Positions 54,013-64,000 of a DNA stretch of 64,000 bases are shown in pieces (the stretch's first letter is position 1; each line of letters opens with the position of its first letter). The position numbers and the translations under genes are program-made. The notes under the pieces are model-generated. The model worked only from the letters and a program-made list of their open reading frames with translations. It did not search any database and was not told where the DNA came from. The DNA comes from Asterella californica. Taxonomy: Eukaryota > Streptophyta > Marchantiopsida > Marchantiales > Aytoniaceae. The DNA is taken from contig JAYKYS010000001.1 of assembly GCA_036924285.1 (NCBI GenBank), positions 38,501,501 to 38,565,500 on the forward strand, read 5' to 3'.

Positions 54013-54299
54013 CCCTTTACGTCCCAACATTTTCTCCTCACCCACATGCTCTTATAGTTCTCTTTCTTTTTCTTTCCAGTTCATGCATGCACATGGAATA
54101 TAACATGCGATGGAACTCTTGATCGAGATCATCTGCGCTACCAGCCTTGACCGAGACGTGTATAGCTTCATGTAGAATTTATAACTGAAGAATCTAAGCA
54201 TACCTTTGTCATGTACTGTATCATCTAACCATCGGATGCCATGTAGTAAAAGAAACTATTGAATAAGGATCTCTTTCCAACACGACTGCATCATTTTAA

Positions 54300-54425
54300 C
54301 GTGCGTCGTTTTTTCTTTTTCTTTTCTTCTTAAAGCTCTTTACCCTTTAGGTATGTCCTTCTCCTTTAAAAGTGAGGTTAACTCATGATAGAGAAGTCCA
54401 GTCTAGAGTTCCAGGTTCTTTTCTC
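54300..54425. repeat. dispersed repeat, second copy (pair with 53,000-53,110)
   Basis: Repeats the CTCCTTTAAAAGTGAGGTTA, ACTCATGATA, GAGAAGTCCAGT and AGAGTTCCAGGTTCTTTT order of the 53.0 kb copy on the same strand. Preceded by a T/C-rich stretch. Confidence 0.7.
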
Positions 54426-55790
54426 TTTCTTTTTTGGCTCTATTTTTCTGCAATTTATTTTACATTCTTTCTAATAAGGTGTTACCTTTGCAAAAACATT
54501 GCCATCACTATGTATTTGCTTGAGAATCAGGTTAATTATTCACATATGATATTAGAGTTAAACAAAAACAGCTCACCTTGCTTTCCAGCTTTTGTCTTAT
54601 TATAAATTATATAAAGTCTGACAGTAGTAATTTCTAGACAATTTAGCAATAAAATATACTTTCTAGCAATTTCTAATTTAGCAAAAAATAGACTTCCAGT
54701 TGATGAGCGTGAGCGTGAGGTGATAATTATTTCTGGAATTAAAGCGTTGCTTTAATCAGACACCCAGAAATGATGACAAATATCACGACGCTCAAGTCGT
54801 AACGCGGGACCTTGAGTCAGGATGTTCTTGACCGAGAAATTGTCTTAACTGAAGAATGTTGCCCTCAGGTTCGACCCACTGGATCAGCTGGATCCGGTTA
54901 AGAACGAACCAGGGCTTTGATGACAAATGAATGCTCAATCTAATACCTTTACCTTGAGGCTTGACGTATGATTGAATCAGATCAGGCGTCGATCGCGCCA
55001 GGCAGAGTGTCACGACATATTCAAAATGTTCAAACCGCAAACACTGTAGTCAAGGTCTAATAGATAGTAATCGAGTGTAAGCCAACTTTTATCCTCCGGA
55101 GATCTGGACCGTACCTGTTCGGACAATGAGTACACTCGACTCAAGTGGCTACTACGTAGTCAAGTGACACCAGTCACTCCGTGCCATGGTCGGGATATAC
55201 CGGTGTTGAGGCTGCCGACCTTTCCTGGGACTTTCCGACTCAAAGTATGGTCGAAACAGCGCCAGCCTGGATCCGGCATCCCGTGTAATGTGCATCGGCA
55301 ACTTTTCTAAAAATGCAGGAGAAGTAGAGAAGCGTCGGATAACTTTTATCTCAAAGAAAAAGTAAAAAAGTATTCGAAATTTACTAAAAATCGCCGATTA
55401 TTAAACACAGTAGTCCGTCAATTGTCAAAACCGCCGGCAAATTACAGGTAAGCAGGAAAACCCTTTGGCTGGACTGGGTCGAAAGAATCGGCTATCAAGT
55501 ACCCCCCACCATTGCCGGAGAGCTGCCGAGTTGAGTTCCAGAGAAAAGCGAGAGAGGAAAACTTCCCCGGTCGGAAAGGTCAAATATGGAAGCACTGCCT
55601 ACATAGAGTTTGTCCTGGTCGGATTTTCATCGGTCGATATTTGAATTCCCCGACACGGTTGACGTGACCGGACGTCAGATCTTCTTATAATTTAGAATAC
55701 CGGTACGAGAAGGATGCAGAAAATGTACGATAGACGATACGATGTATGTATCTTTGAATGATACGTTTTTGCAAGTGAAAGGAATTTGGG

Positions 55791-56186
55791 CACATATATA
55801 TTTGCTTGATCACACCCCCAGTAGGTTCATTAAGCTTTATCATACCCTTGAGCTTGATCATACCCCTCTTAGGTTCCTTAAGCTTTATCATACCCTTTAC
55901 GAGTTGCCAGTAGAACCAATCATTTTACTTTTTGGTTCATCATTTTAGTATTTCCAACCTTGACTAAATAATATTCACTGTAATTTAAAATATTTAATAT
56001 TATTCAAAATAGTTAGACTATACATGCTCAGAAATTTAATATGTGCAGTCTCACATGTGAGTAAGATCACAAACTGACTGGTTTTACATGCAACAGCCAG
56101 TCAGGGGTGCGATCAAGCCATACATAGTAAGAGGGGTGTGATAAAGCTCAAGGAACCTACTGGGGGTGTGATCAAGCAAATTGCTG
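55791..56186. mobile_element. Mutator-like MITE, copy 1
   Basis: A 28-bp perfect inverted repeat (55801-55828 with 56153-56180; starts TTTGCTTGATCACACCCCCA) lies just inside the ends. Outside it the two copies converge on a CAG...CTG terminus. The 9-bp target duplication GAATTTGGG sits at 55782-55790 and 56187-56195. Subterminal repeats of CTTGATCATACCCC follow on both sides. The interior is AT-rich without a transposase. 9-10-bp duplications are the mark of Mutator-like elements. Confidence 0.85.
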
Positions 56187-56459
56187 GAATTTGGGAGGCA
56201 AAGGTTACCAGTTTTAACTCCGAACAAGTTACCGTAGCGTCTTTTAACTTCTTGTACATATTTATTTACTTTTTACTTTGTATGAGCTGCAATCTTAACT
56301 TCTTTTCTAAAGGTGATGAAACATTATAACTGGAAATATTTTACTGAATCTCTATTCTAAATGATTTCTTTTTGTACTAGTTATCGTTTGGACCATTGCT
56401 TCATTATACATTTCTTTAGATTGATTACGAGTAAAGGATTAAATCCTAATTTCATTTAG

Positions 56460-56830
56460 CGTTTGCTTTTACCCAAGAGTGAACTATTGCTCCGATCATG
56501 AAGACTAAATATACAAGGCTCTTCTCAAATATGAATGCAAGATGAATTTCAGAGAACTTTTGCTCGCTTTCTGTTATGAGAAAAATATATATATTATGTA
56601 GAAGTTAAGTACTAAGTTATTAGGAGAAATCAAAGTGTTAAAGTGATAACTGCACTAGAGTTGAGGGAGGATCCAAACATAACCCATAAACTGAGCAAGG
56701 ATAGACACATTTTCAAAACTACATATCTAGGAGGTTGCTCACAAACACATCACACCTTCATTGTGTTTTTTTAATTGGTACTTAATCATTCTCAATGAAA
56801 TATTAGGTAATAAAATAGATCTTTGCATAT
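56460..56830. repeat. diverged dispersed repeat (pair with 61,380-61,740)
   Basis: Words shared in order with 61.4-61.7 kb include AGAGAACTTTTGC/GGAGAACTGTGCC, GCTTTCTGTTATGAG/GCTTTCTTTTACGGG, GTACTAA, GATAACT, a GATCCAAACATAACCCATAA/GATCCACACATAGCCCATAA block, and AATGAAATATTAGGTAATAA/AAAATTAGATAATAA. A third, shorter trace is near 63,458 (GGAACCCATAAGCGAG). Likely an old non-autonomous element; ends undefined. Confidence 0.6.
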
Positions 56831-56866
56831 TAAGGAGGAGGTGAATATGCAAGCAAGAGTGGTATT

Positions 56867-56943
56867 CTTGCTAAGTATAACTACCAGATTCATAACTTAT
56901 CTCTCCAATATAAGTTATGAATCTGGTAGTTATACTTAGCAAG
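56867..56943. repeat. perfect 33-bp hairpin
   Basis: Arms 56867-56899 and 56911-56943 are exact inverted copies around an 11-nt loop (TCTCTCCAATA). The arm begins CTTGCTAAGTATAACTACCA. It is the longest perfect foldback in the window. Arm length would suit a small foldback transposon; a microRNA precursor is possible but the perfect pairing and AT-rich arm argue for a recent duplication. Confidence 0.9.
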
Positions 56944-57854
56944 TATAACTATACTTGTCAGTTCTATACACAAAGAATCTGAGCTATCCCTTGCCTTGAA
57001 AATATCAATCTTCACTCACTATATCCTTTCGTTATCATGAATTTTCCATCTAATGTATGATACTGTGCTTTCCACATCCAAACTAAATTTCTTATGTGTT
57101 GCTCATTTGGATTTTAGCTTCAACTTGTTGGTCTGCTGCATTCTTATTAAAGTCCCAAACGGTTCCCATTTCTTCTATAAACTCTCCATGGTGACACGTC
57201 TACTGTAGAGATGAATGAAAACACAAGTTTCTCCCACAGCATATCTAGTCTTTACTTCGTTGCTCCAGAGAACAGATTACTGGACGTGTTAAAGTGAAAA
57301 GAAAGAAATGAAAAGAGAAGGTGGATGAGTGGCATTATGAAAACGTCATAGTCACGATGAATGAAAGATCTAATATTGTTGCGATGCGCAAAGTGTTGAA
57401 AACATATCCTTCCATGACACCCCAAGAAAACTTGACTACTCACTTGCATTCTCATAATATATCCTCAGTGTCTCTATCGTTGTGTGTGACACAAAGTCAT
57501 CTCGTGCTACGAATAAGACTAGTGACTGAATAAATCATTTCGACACAAAGCACCTTCAAAGGACATCTATTCATCGAGTAACTTTTGTTATAAACAGCAG
57601 ATTAAATTAAAACAATACAGCTGAATCCAAGCAGTCTTGATAGAAACTTATGCCTCTGTCATGACTTTTCTCATACTGTCTTGAGGCTAAACTATACTAT
57701 GTAATTCTATAAGTAAATCCGTTTCGACTTATGTAGAGGACAATTCAACTGAACTCTCTAGACCATATAAGTAGAAAGATAGTTCAGTCAGGAAGTTATA
57801 TTATGGTATTATGCAATTAGTCTATAACACATACCCTTAGTGCCTTACTTCAAC

Positions 57855-58310
57855 TAGCTCTCTTCCCAACAGTTTTTCCTGAAAAAATGTACTGTTCTGA
57901 GACTGGCAGAGGAGAGTAGATTATCTTAGTGTTTTTCACAAATGGAAGTGTAACCGCACCATGTTTATGTTAAACCTTTAGTTTTCGACTGTGATCGAAC
58001 GGTAATTACTGAAGATAGCACTAATTGCTCACAATGAGACACATCGACAGTGGTTTCACTCCACTGGTAGAAAATATGCAGAGAATATACATGGAAAGGC
58101 AGAACCTGAGACGATGTAGATGATAAAGCTTTCGCACATGCCAATATATAAAAACTTAGAGCTCAAACTGAATACATTCCTGCACCAACCCATCTCACAA
58201 AATGGTACCAGAGAAACTGTACAATAAAAGGTCTCTGGATAAAAAAACAAAACTTGCTCTGTGTGGGAACTCGTTTATTACCGACCCTCAACTTTTCAAA
58301 CATGAGAACT
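57855..58310. repeat. diverged dispersed repeat, copy 2 (pair with 53,150-53,570)
   Basis: Same-strand partner of the 53.15 kb copy; see the shared words given there. The copy is slightly longer. No target duplication or terminal repeat could be seen. Confidence 0.7.
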
Positions 58311-59239
58311 GCAATAAACTACCAAAATAAAGTTGTTTATGTGGTTACTTTTCAATAGCTCTTCTTAGTTGAACATCCCATATTGACAAATTAGATTGGT
58401 GGCTTTATATCAGAAGATAAAAAGGTGAGTTTGCTTCCTAAGAATGAAGGATATCTACTAGATTTTGTTTTCGTGTTAATCGATCGTAAGTTATCATGCC
58501 TTGAGTTTCAAGACAGTTATCAACAAGCTTATCTACGAGAGCTATCATGTTATAAGAACAATTTTCCCAACATCCACGCAACCTTCTTCCATATTTTCAC
58601 GATGTGCATGTCTACTGAATATATCCCCCTGACTTAAGCTTCATTCTCGCAACATGCAGCTATCCGTTCTGTCATGCTGACTACACTTAGAGCAGGTGAG
58701 TATTCTTGTGTTGAATTCTCGTGTAGAAATCGAACCAGTCATTACATCATGGACTTTTATAATCTCTATTTCTCGAAAGTAGCCCCTGATCCGATCATGG
58801 TTTATTCTCTAAACCACGAGTATGGATATAAAAAGAGGAAATTCTTTTGTTCTTCTTTTAGTTCAAAAGAATACTCTTGTTTTTTTTCCAAAAAGAAGCC
58901 TATACAACTTCAATATAATTGATTTGGAAAAAAACACAAGTTTTCAGTTCTAACTCGAATCCTAACTCGTCAGGTTTCATTTTCGAATGAGAAGTTTACG
59001 ATGAAATTTAAGCTTTTCTGAGTTGATTGTATATTTTATGTGCTTCTGGTGAAAAGAATACTCCTGGAGGCCAAGAGGAACTATACTCATACTTGTGCTT
59101 GAATCTTTTCTTGCCAATTCATATTTGAAGAAAAGACAATGAAATCCAACATAAGCAATCATCTGAAGGTCTGCATCGCACGGTATTCATTTACCAATAA
59201 AATTATAGATATACCAAAAGTTATGTATATACAATAACG

Positions 59240-59611
59240 CCAGAAATTGGCTTGATCATACCCCTAGTAGGTTCCGTGAGCTTGATCATACCCTTCTTAA
59301 CGTTTGGTTGCTTGATCATACCCTGACGGATTATTTACAGTCAAACCAGTCATTTTATTTTCGATTCATCATTTTAGTATTTCAACCTCAACTAAATATC
59401 ACTGTAATTCAAAATATTTGGACATGAAAGACACGTTAGACTATCCATATTCTCATTTCTTTAGTATTTGCAATATCACATCTGAATAACATCAAAAAGT
59501 GATTGGTTTTACAGGCAATAGCCAGTCAGGGGTGTGATCAATCTAGACATAGTTAAGAGGGATATGATCAAGTTCACGGAACCTACTGGGGGTATGATAA
59601 GCGAATTCCTG
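59240..59611. mobile_element. Mutator-like MITE, copy 2
   Basis: Left terminus CAGAAATTGGCTTGATCATA and right terminus (read inverted) CAGGAATTCGCTTATCATAC form a diverged inverted repeat that continues as CCC(T/C)AGTAGGTTCCGTGA. The element is flanked by the 10-bp duplication TACAATAACG (59230-59239 and 59612-59621). The interior matches copy 1 in order (CATCATTTTAGTATTTC, CACTGTAAT, TTAGACTAT, GCCAGTCAGGGGTG). No coding capacity. Confidence 0.85.
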
Positions 59612-60399
59612 TACAATAACGATACAAAAGTACCAAAAGTTGTAGATAAGATATACGTGAAACATATTTTTTGCAACTCTGACTGACCAATTCAGCTAAT
59701 GAACAATAGATGGAGAGTAAATCTTTTTTCTCAATGGTGAATATTACGTTATGTCGAAAAAAATTCATGAAGAAAAATTATCAAGTTAAAATAAATTTGA
59801 AATAAATATTTTTACATAAAATATATTCGATAAAATAATATACTTGTCGGTTTCATTTTCAAGTCTCACTCATTTCCTCGTAGAATCGTGTGGATCATGA
59901 TACACCTCTTTCTCTTTCTTACATTTCATTACCGTTTTTGTCTGTAGAAGTGCGATATCTAAATGAGTTGAATTGATACTTGACTCTGACTGTTTTGCAC
60001 CGTCCAGTCTTTGAAATGACTGGCTGTTGGGTTGACGTGATCTGGACTGCATGCAGTAGAAAACAAACTTCTGCAACATTGTTTGACTCGTTCAAAGATT
60101 CTGAGTGAGTTTTGAATTAGACGGGTTCTTGAATCTTGACTAGAAGGAGAAATTCAAATACATACTGATATCTTTTCCATCCATCGTGAGATTTAAAAGT
60201 TATTATATTCTAGTCTTCAAATTCCCATGTGATAGATATGACTGTTACCGTTGTCATGCTGCGGGGGCATTTTAGTAAGCTCCATCCAATACACCTTGTC
60301 TTATATGCACGCAGTACCCAAATTACTTTCCCAAGCACGACTCACATCTGGAAGAACACACTTTATGTAGTGCGCCTGAATTACTGGTGATTTAACTTT

Positions 60400-60890
60400 A
60401 AAAATTATATATGTATTTACTGGACCAGGAGTGTATGGTTAGCCGCGACCAGCTCGCACCTACTACGCCTACCATCACTGCACCGCTCCCTAACCACGTC
60501 TTCCCACTTCCTTTGCATTTCTGTGGTGGACAGTCGCGGTGTAATTATCCGACGTCAACTCCTAGAGAACTGTGCTCGATAGTCCGAGCCGGGGAATATT
60601 CTCCCTTTTGTTCCTGTTCACACAAGAGTCAAGAGACGACTACGAGAGTCGAGAGTCATCCCGCAGCGGCGCAGCCCGCTCAAGTGCGACTCTCTTGTCC
60701 GTCAGATGCATGTCCTCTATGGACTCATGCGTCCTGAGTTTTCACAGTCGTAACCTTTAGCATTTAGTAACATCATTGCTAGGAGCAAGAGGCGCTGTAT
60801 GAAGCGGGAGTCACGGCTGGCGGGCGGGCCGCGTGCAGATCCTCCGGAAAATTGACGCAGCGGTTCGAACACAAGTTCGGGGCAGGGATC
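60400..60890 (+). promoter_or_regulatory. GC-rich island, candidate promoter/leader
   Basis: Abrupt rise in G+C inside AT-rich flanks, resembling the leader region of the NEK6-like gene. It leads into the short ATG frame at 60891. Small frames here (60411-60760) show no domain. It may be a duplicated promoter/first-exon fragment. Confidence 0.3.
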
Positions 60891-61066
60891 ATGACCGGCC
60901 ATTCAGCTGATTCGCATGATGACGAAAGTCACCAGACTGCCTCGAAGAGGACAAAGTATCCACGTGTGATCACATGTGACCAGTGTGCGGCGACCAGGTG
61001 GAGACGAAAGCTCTGAACCGTCCGCTCATGTTCACGACTGCCTGCAGCCGGTGTGGGCCTTGTGAG
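60891..61066 (+). pseudogene. broken Zn(II)2Cys6-like DNA-binding exon
   Basis: ATG at 60891 opens an acidic start (MTGHSADSHDDESHQ), a basic stretch (SKRTKYPRV) and then CDQC followed by RWRRK. A stop at 61014 ends this frame. One base over, the sequence continues with RPLMFTTACSRCGPC. Together this looks like the C-x2-C ... RRK ... C-x2-C pattern of fungal-type Zn2Cys6 DNA-binding domains, with the third cysteine lost and a frameshift. The coding-like stretch runs only to a MITE end at 61,140. Such domains are typical of fungi and rare in plants, so the call needs a database search. Confidence 0.35.
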
Positions 61067-61139
61067 TCACCGAAGATATCTTCTAACATTTTGGTAACAC
61101 GGGCGCCTCCTTTACTTCCATGATCTCACTTCCAAGTAA

Positions 61140-61215
61140 ATAGGGGTGTCAATGTTGAAACCTTTCTGAAAGATTCTTTACCCGCGAGAAAGAGATATGA
61201 TTTCGTCTTGAAGAA
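61140..61215. mobile_element. partial MITE copy D (TIR GGGGTGTCAAAGTT family)
   Basis: Starts TAGGGGTGTCAATGTTGAAA and continues with AAGATTCTTTACCCGCGAGA, matching the inverted right end of copy C for about 70 bp. No second terminus was found within 500 bp, so it is truncated or interrupted. Confidence 0.65.
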
Positions 61216-61379
61216 TCTAAAATAGGTTGGGGTAAATAAATATTCTAAATATTCATAAACCTATAAATTAATTATATTCATTTTATATATATCCAAAATT
61301 CTCCATATATCCTTATCATATTCATCCAAGAAATCACAATCGATAATCTACAATTGCTCGGTGAAATCAAACTTTAAAG

Positions 61380-61740
61380 TATTTCATCATAGACATGGGA
61401 GAAATTATGTACCGTGAAACAACTGAAAGATAAAATAAGCATCGCCAATTGCCTTTGGAGAACTGTGCCTGCTTTCTTTTACGGGAAATAAGTAAATGTT
61501 AAAGAGAAATTCTGTACTAAACTGTTATTAAAAACTTGAATTTATCTTTAACTATTAAATGATAACTAGTCCTGGAGTTACGAGCAGATCCACACATAGC
61601 CCATAAAATGAGAATGGATTCACGTGCTGTTGAAACTATAAGTGAGAGAGCATGCTAACAAAAATAAACAAATAAAAATAGATATTAATATATTAGCTAA
61701 GCTTTTCCTACGAAAAAATTAGATAATAAATGAAGCTTGC
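61380..61740. repeat. diverged dispersed repeat (pair with 56,460-56,830)
   Basis: Second copy of the repeat described at 56.46 kb, on the same strand and in the same word order. AT-rich, non-coding. Confidence 0.6.
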
Positions 61741-64000
61741 TAGGCTCTTTCTTTATCCTCAGATGAATATGTATAATTTCTGAGTTTGACAATAAAGACA
61801 AGCAAAAAGAGAAACAGAAAAATAGAGACAAAATTCCTGATATATATTGGTTCTAGTAGTGATTGCAGGAGATTCTAGATTCACATAATATACATAAACT
61901 ATCTTGAATGGATTAACTTCAGTTAAAAATATATTTAAATACTAAATACTAAATAATAAATAAAAACAAGTAAATATATGAAAACTTGTATAGTACGCAG
62001 AGCGGCGTTCATTACTCCTCTCAAGAAAGAGACCAGAAAACTGAAGCCTGTTTGCTCGACTGTCGAACAATATTATAAATAATCATGTTTTCTCAAAAGC
62101 TAAAAAGCCAAAACCAAGTCCGAAGAGGCTTGGTTACCTGAAGTTACCCTAACCCTTCTCGATGTAACTCAACTCGATCAATCGGTTTGCGCAGATATCC
62201 GAACGTAAGGAAGGATAACTTTCAAGGTAATTTCCATGCTTCAGAGCGCGAACCCGTTGGTTAACATCCACGCCAGATGCATGTGGAGGTGAAAGTAACA
62301 GAAAGTGGGGTGAAAATACCAGCTCCCTTTGTCGTAAGCTGTAATTCCACCCCATCCTACTACAGTACGTAGGTAGCAGATATCCCTAGATTCTCTTTTC
62401 CTTTCCCATGGTTCTCTGGAGGTGCGAAACTGCTGTCCAGCAGTATACCAGCATATCACATATAGAACCACGGGCCCACAACTGTTACACAGCTCAACTG
62501 TGAGTCTGATAGCTGGTATTCCTCCCTTCAGGGCGTTGGTTGCTCGGCCCTTCGGGTATCTCTTTCCCTTATACGGGTACCTCTTTCTCCTTGTCTTTCC
62601 ATCCGTTGGCTATTCATTGCGTCGCGGGTTACTCTGTGAGTCTTGAGCTTCCCGAGTTTTGTAATTTCCGGAACTTTATCCTTCAGTGGTTCCGGGAGGT
62701 GGGTACCACGCGCCACAAAAAGCAACATGTTGTTGTTCTCAGTTAGATCAACGGATGATATGCATCCTGAATCTCACCAGACGTTCATTCGTGCGGTGTG
62801 TAGGGGTAACCCGAAGTTGTGGTTCCATATCCTTTCCATATAAGGGAAGTAGCAAGTTTACAAAGGCGTTACGGAGCCCCTTATTTAGTATGTGCGAGTC
62901 TTGAGTCACGCGGATGTGGTGATCATCCTGTAATGGAGTGATCCTAACTGTCTCGGTGTCAGTCAGCTCTATGCACGGAACTCTCATGCTCATGAGCTAA
63001 TCAAACACTACACGTGAAACTAACTTCACCTTAATCATGACCCTTTTTACTTAGGCTGTGTAAAACTGACCGTTCTCCCGTCAGTCCAAGACCCGCACCA
63101 CATCTCAGGCGAGTTTCTTCTACTTAATGCGAGTCGCATCAGCCCGTTATTTTGTATCCAGCTTTTTCATTAGAGTTAGGATTGTAATAAGCTGAATATA
63201 TATATATATATGCATGCAAAGTGCACTTCTTGCCGAGGATAAAAAAATTATAAACGTTTACATAGATCACAAAATTATCAAGAACAATTGACTGAAAATT
63301 GATTATATAAGTTTAGTGAAAATATATTAAACAACAAAAACCATATACTTACGGGCAAGACTGCTCGATTGGGTTCGAAAATATATTTTAGAGAGTGTTG
63401 AGTATTTTAAATTTTAAATACTAAAATTAAAAACCACTTGCTTAACTTGATTACAGATGGTCTCTGAAGTTACATGGAACCCATAAGCGAGTAACGTAAA
63501 CTGAACCTGTTTCTGGTATGGATACTTGTGCCTTCAACGAGTAAGACTATGTTTAATTTCACAACTTTGATTTATAACCTAACTCTTCTAAAAAGAAAAG
63601 TTATGATATAAATTAAAAATAGTGTATATTTTCTCTTTTTCGAACTTGGAAGAGAGTGAATATATGCATATCTTTCAAATGCATATTCACTCTCTGTGTG
63701 CACTTGCATTTCTGTTCAAAAAGCTGAGAGATGAATAGAGAAAAAATCACCACCAAAATATGAGATCTCTTATTGACATTCTGTTATAATTTGTAAACGA
63801 TGATAGATACGTGACACATTGTAGGTACCTGCAATATATTCATATAACATGCATATTCATCATTTTCCAAGTTAGGAAGAGAGAAATATGCATGCACTTT
63901 AATTTATATCTTAACTTTTCTTTTTGGAGATTAGGCTATAAATTAAAAGTTTTTAAATGAAATTTAATGATTCATCCATTGAACGTTTTTTTGGCAACAT
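61740..64000. other. AT-rich intergenic DNA
   Basis: No supported gene; overlapping frames at 62.1-63.0 kb on both strands have no domains. A GC-richer patch lies at about 62.4-62.9 kb. A (TA)n microsatellite is at 63,197-63,212 and an imperfect 17-bp hairpin at 63651-63695 (AGAGAGTGAATAT/ATATTCACTCTCT with an ATGCAT core). The motif GAATATGCATGC or GCATATTCA recurs here and at about 27.87 and 56.84 kb. Confidence 0.45.

Noticed and set aside
60860..60880. GGTTCGAAC word as a tRNA T-loop
   Set aside because: No matching acceptor or anticodon stems around it.

Overview
This window looks like nuclear DNA of a land plant. The two best genes are a CPBP/alpha-beta-hydrolase chloroplast protein of the Arabidopsis At2g03140 type and a NEK6/IBO1-type NIMA-related kinase. 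Both have short GT-AG introns plus an occasional GC-AG intron, and both read as clear plant orthologues. A seed-free plant (bryophyte or lycophyte grade) is plausible from the relic types, but the sequence does not settle it.

Layout. About 0.6-2.3 kb on the minus strand holds a decayed LTR-retrotransposon gag with a CCHC knuckle. 2.5-6.1 kb is repeat-rich: diverged 300-bp duplications, 105-bp, 129-bp and 117-bp tandem arrays, an array of small palindromes and one tRNA-like fold. 6.4-8.9 kb (minus) is a broken Kolobok-like DDE transposase that carries a SAP-like segment. 9.2-9.7 kb is a GC-rich field of imperfect palindromes. 10.5-11.8 kb (plus) contains small spliced, unrecognised coding segments.

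12.3-20.8 kb (minus) is the large ten-exon chloroplast-protein gene, tail to tail with the unknown gene. 21-36 kb is mostly AT-rich non-coding DNA with MITEs and foldback hairpins. 36.0-36.5 kb has a possible small decayed gene. 37.9-39.7 kb (plus) is a GT92 (galactan-synthase-like) gene broken by frameshifts and a stop. 41.3-41.8 kb (plus) is a small intact coiled-coil RING protein. 46.5-51.3 kb (minus) is the fourteen-exon NEK6-like kinase, with a GA/CT-rich leader or promoter at about 51.3-52.7 kb. 53-64 kb is nested non-coding repeats: two copies of a Mutator-like MITE with 9-10-bp target duplications, several copies of a second MITE family, diverged 450-bp repeats, a perfect 33-bp hairpin and a GC-rich island with a broken Zn2Cys6-like exon.

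How it works together. The live genes (chloroplast membrane protein, microtubule-associated kinase, RING ligase) show no operon-like link and look like independent housekeeping or developmental loci separated by transposon-derived DNA. The unusual biology lies in the apparently non-catalytic hydrolase domain joined to an intact CPBP motif, the SAP-bearing Kolobok relic, the freshly broken GT92 gene and the dense hairpin/MITE landscape.
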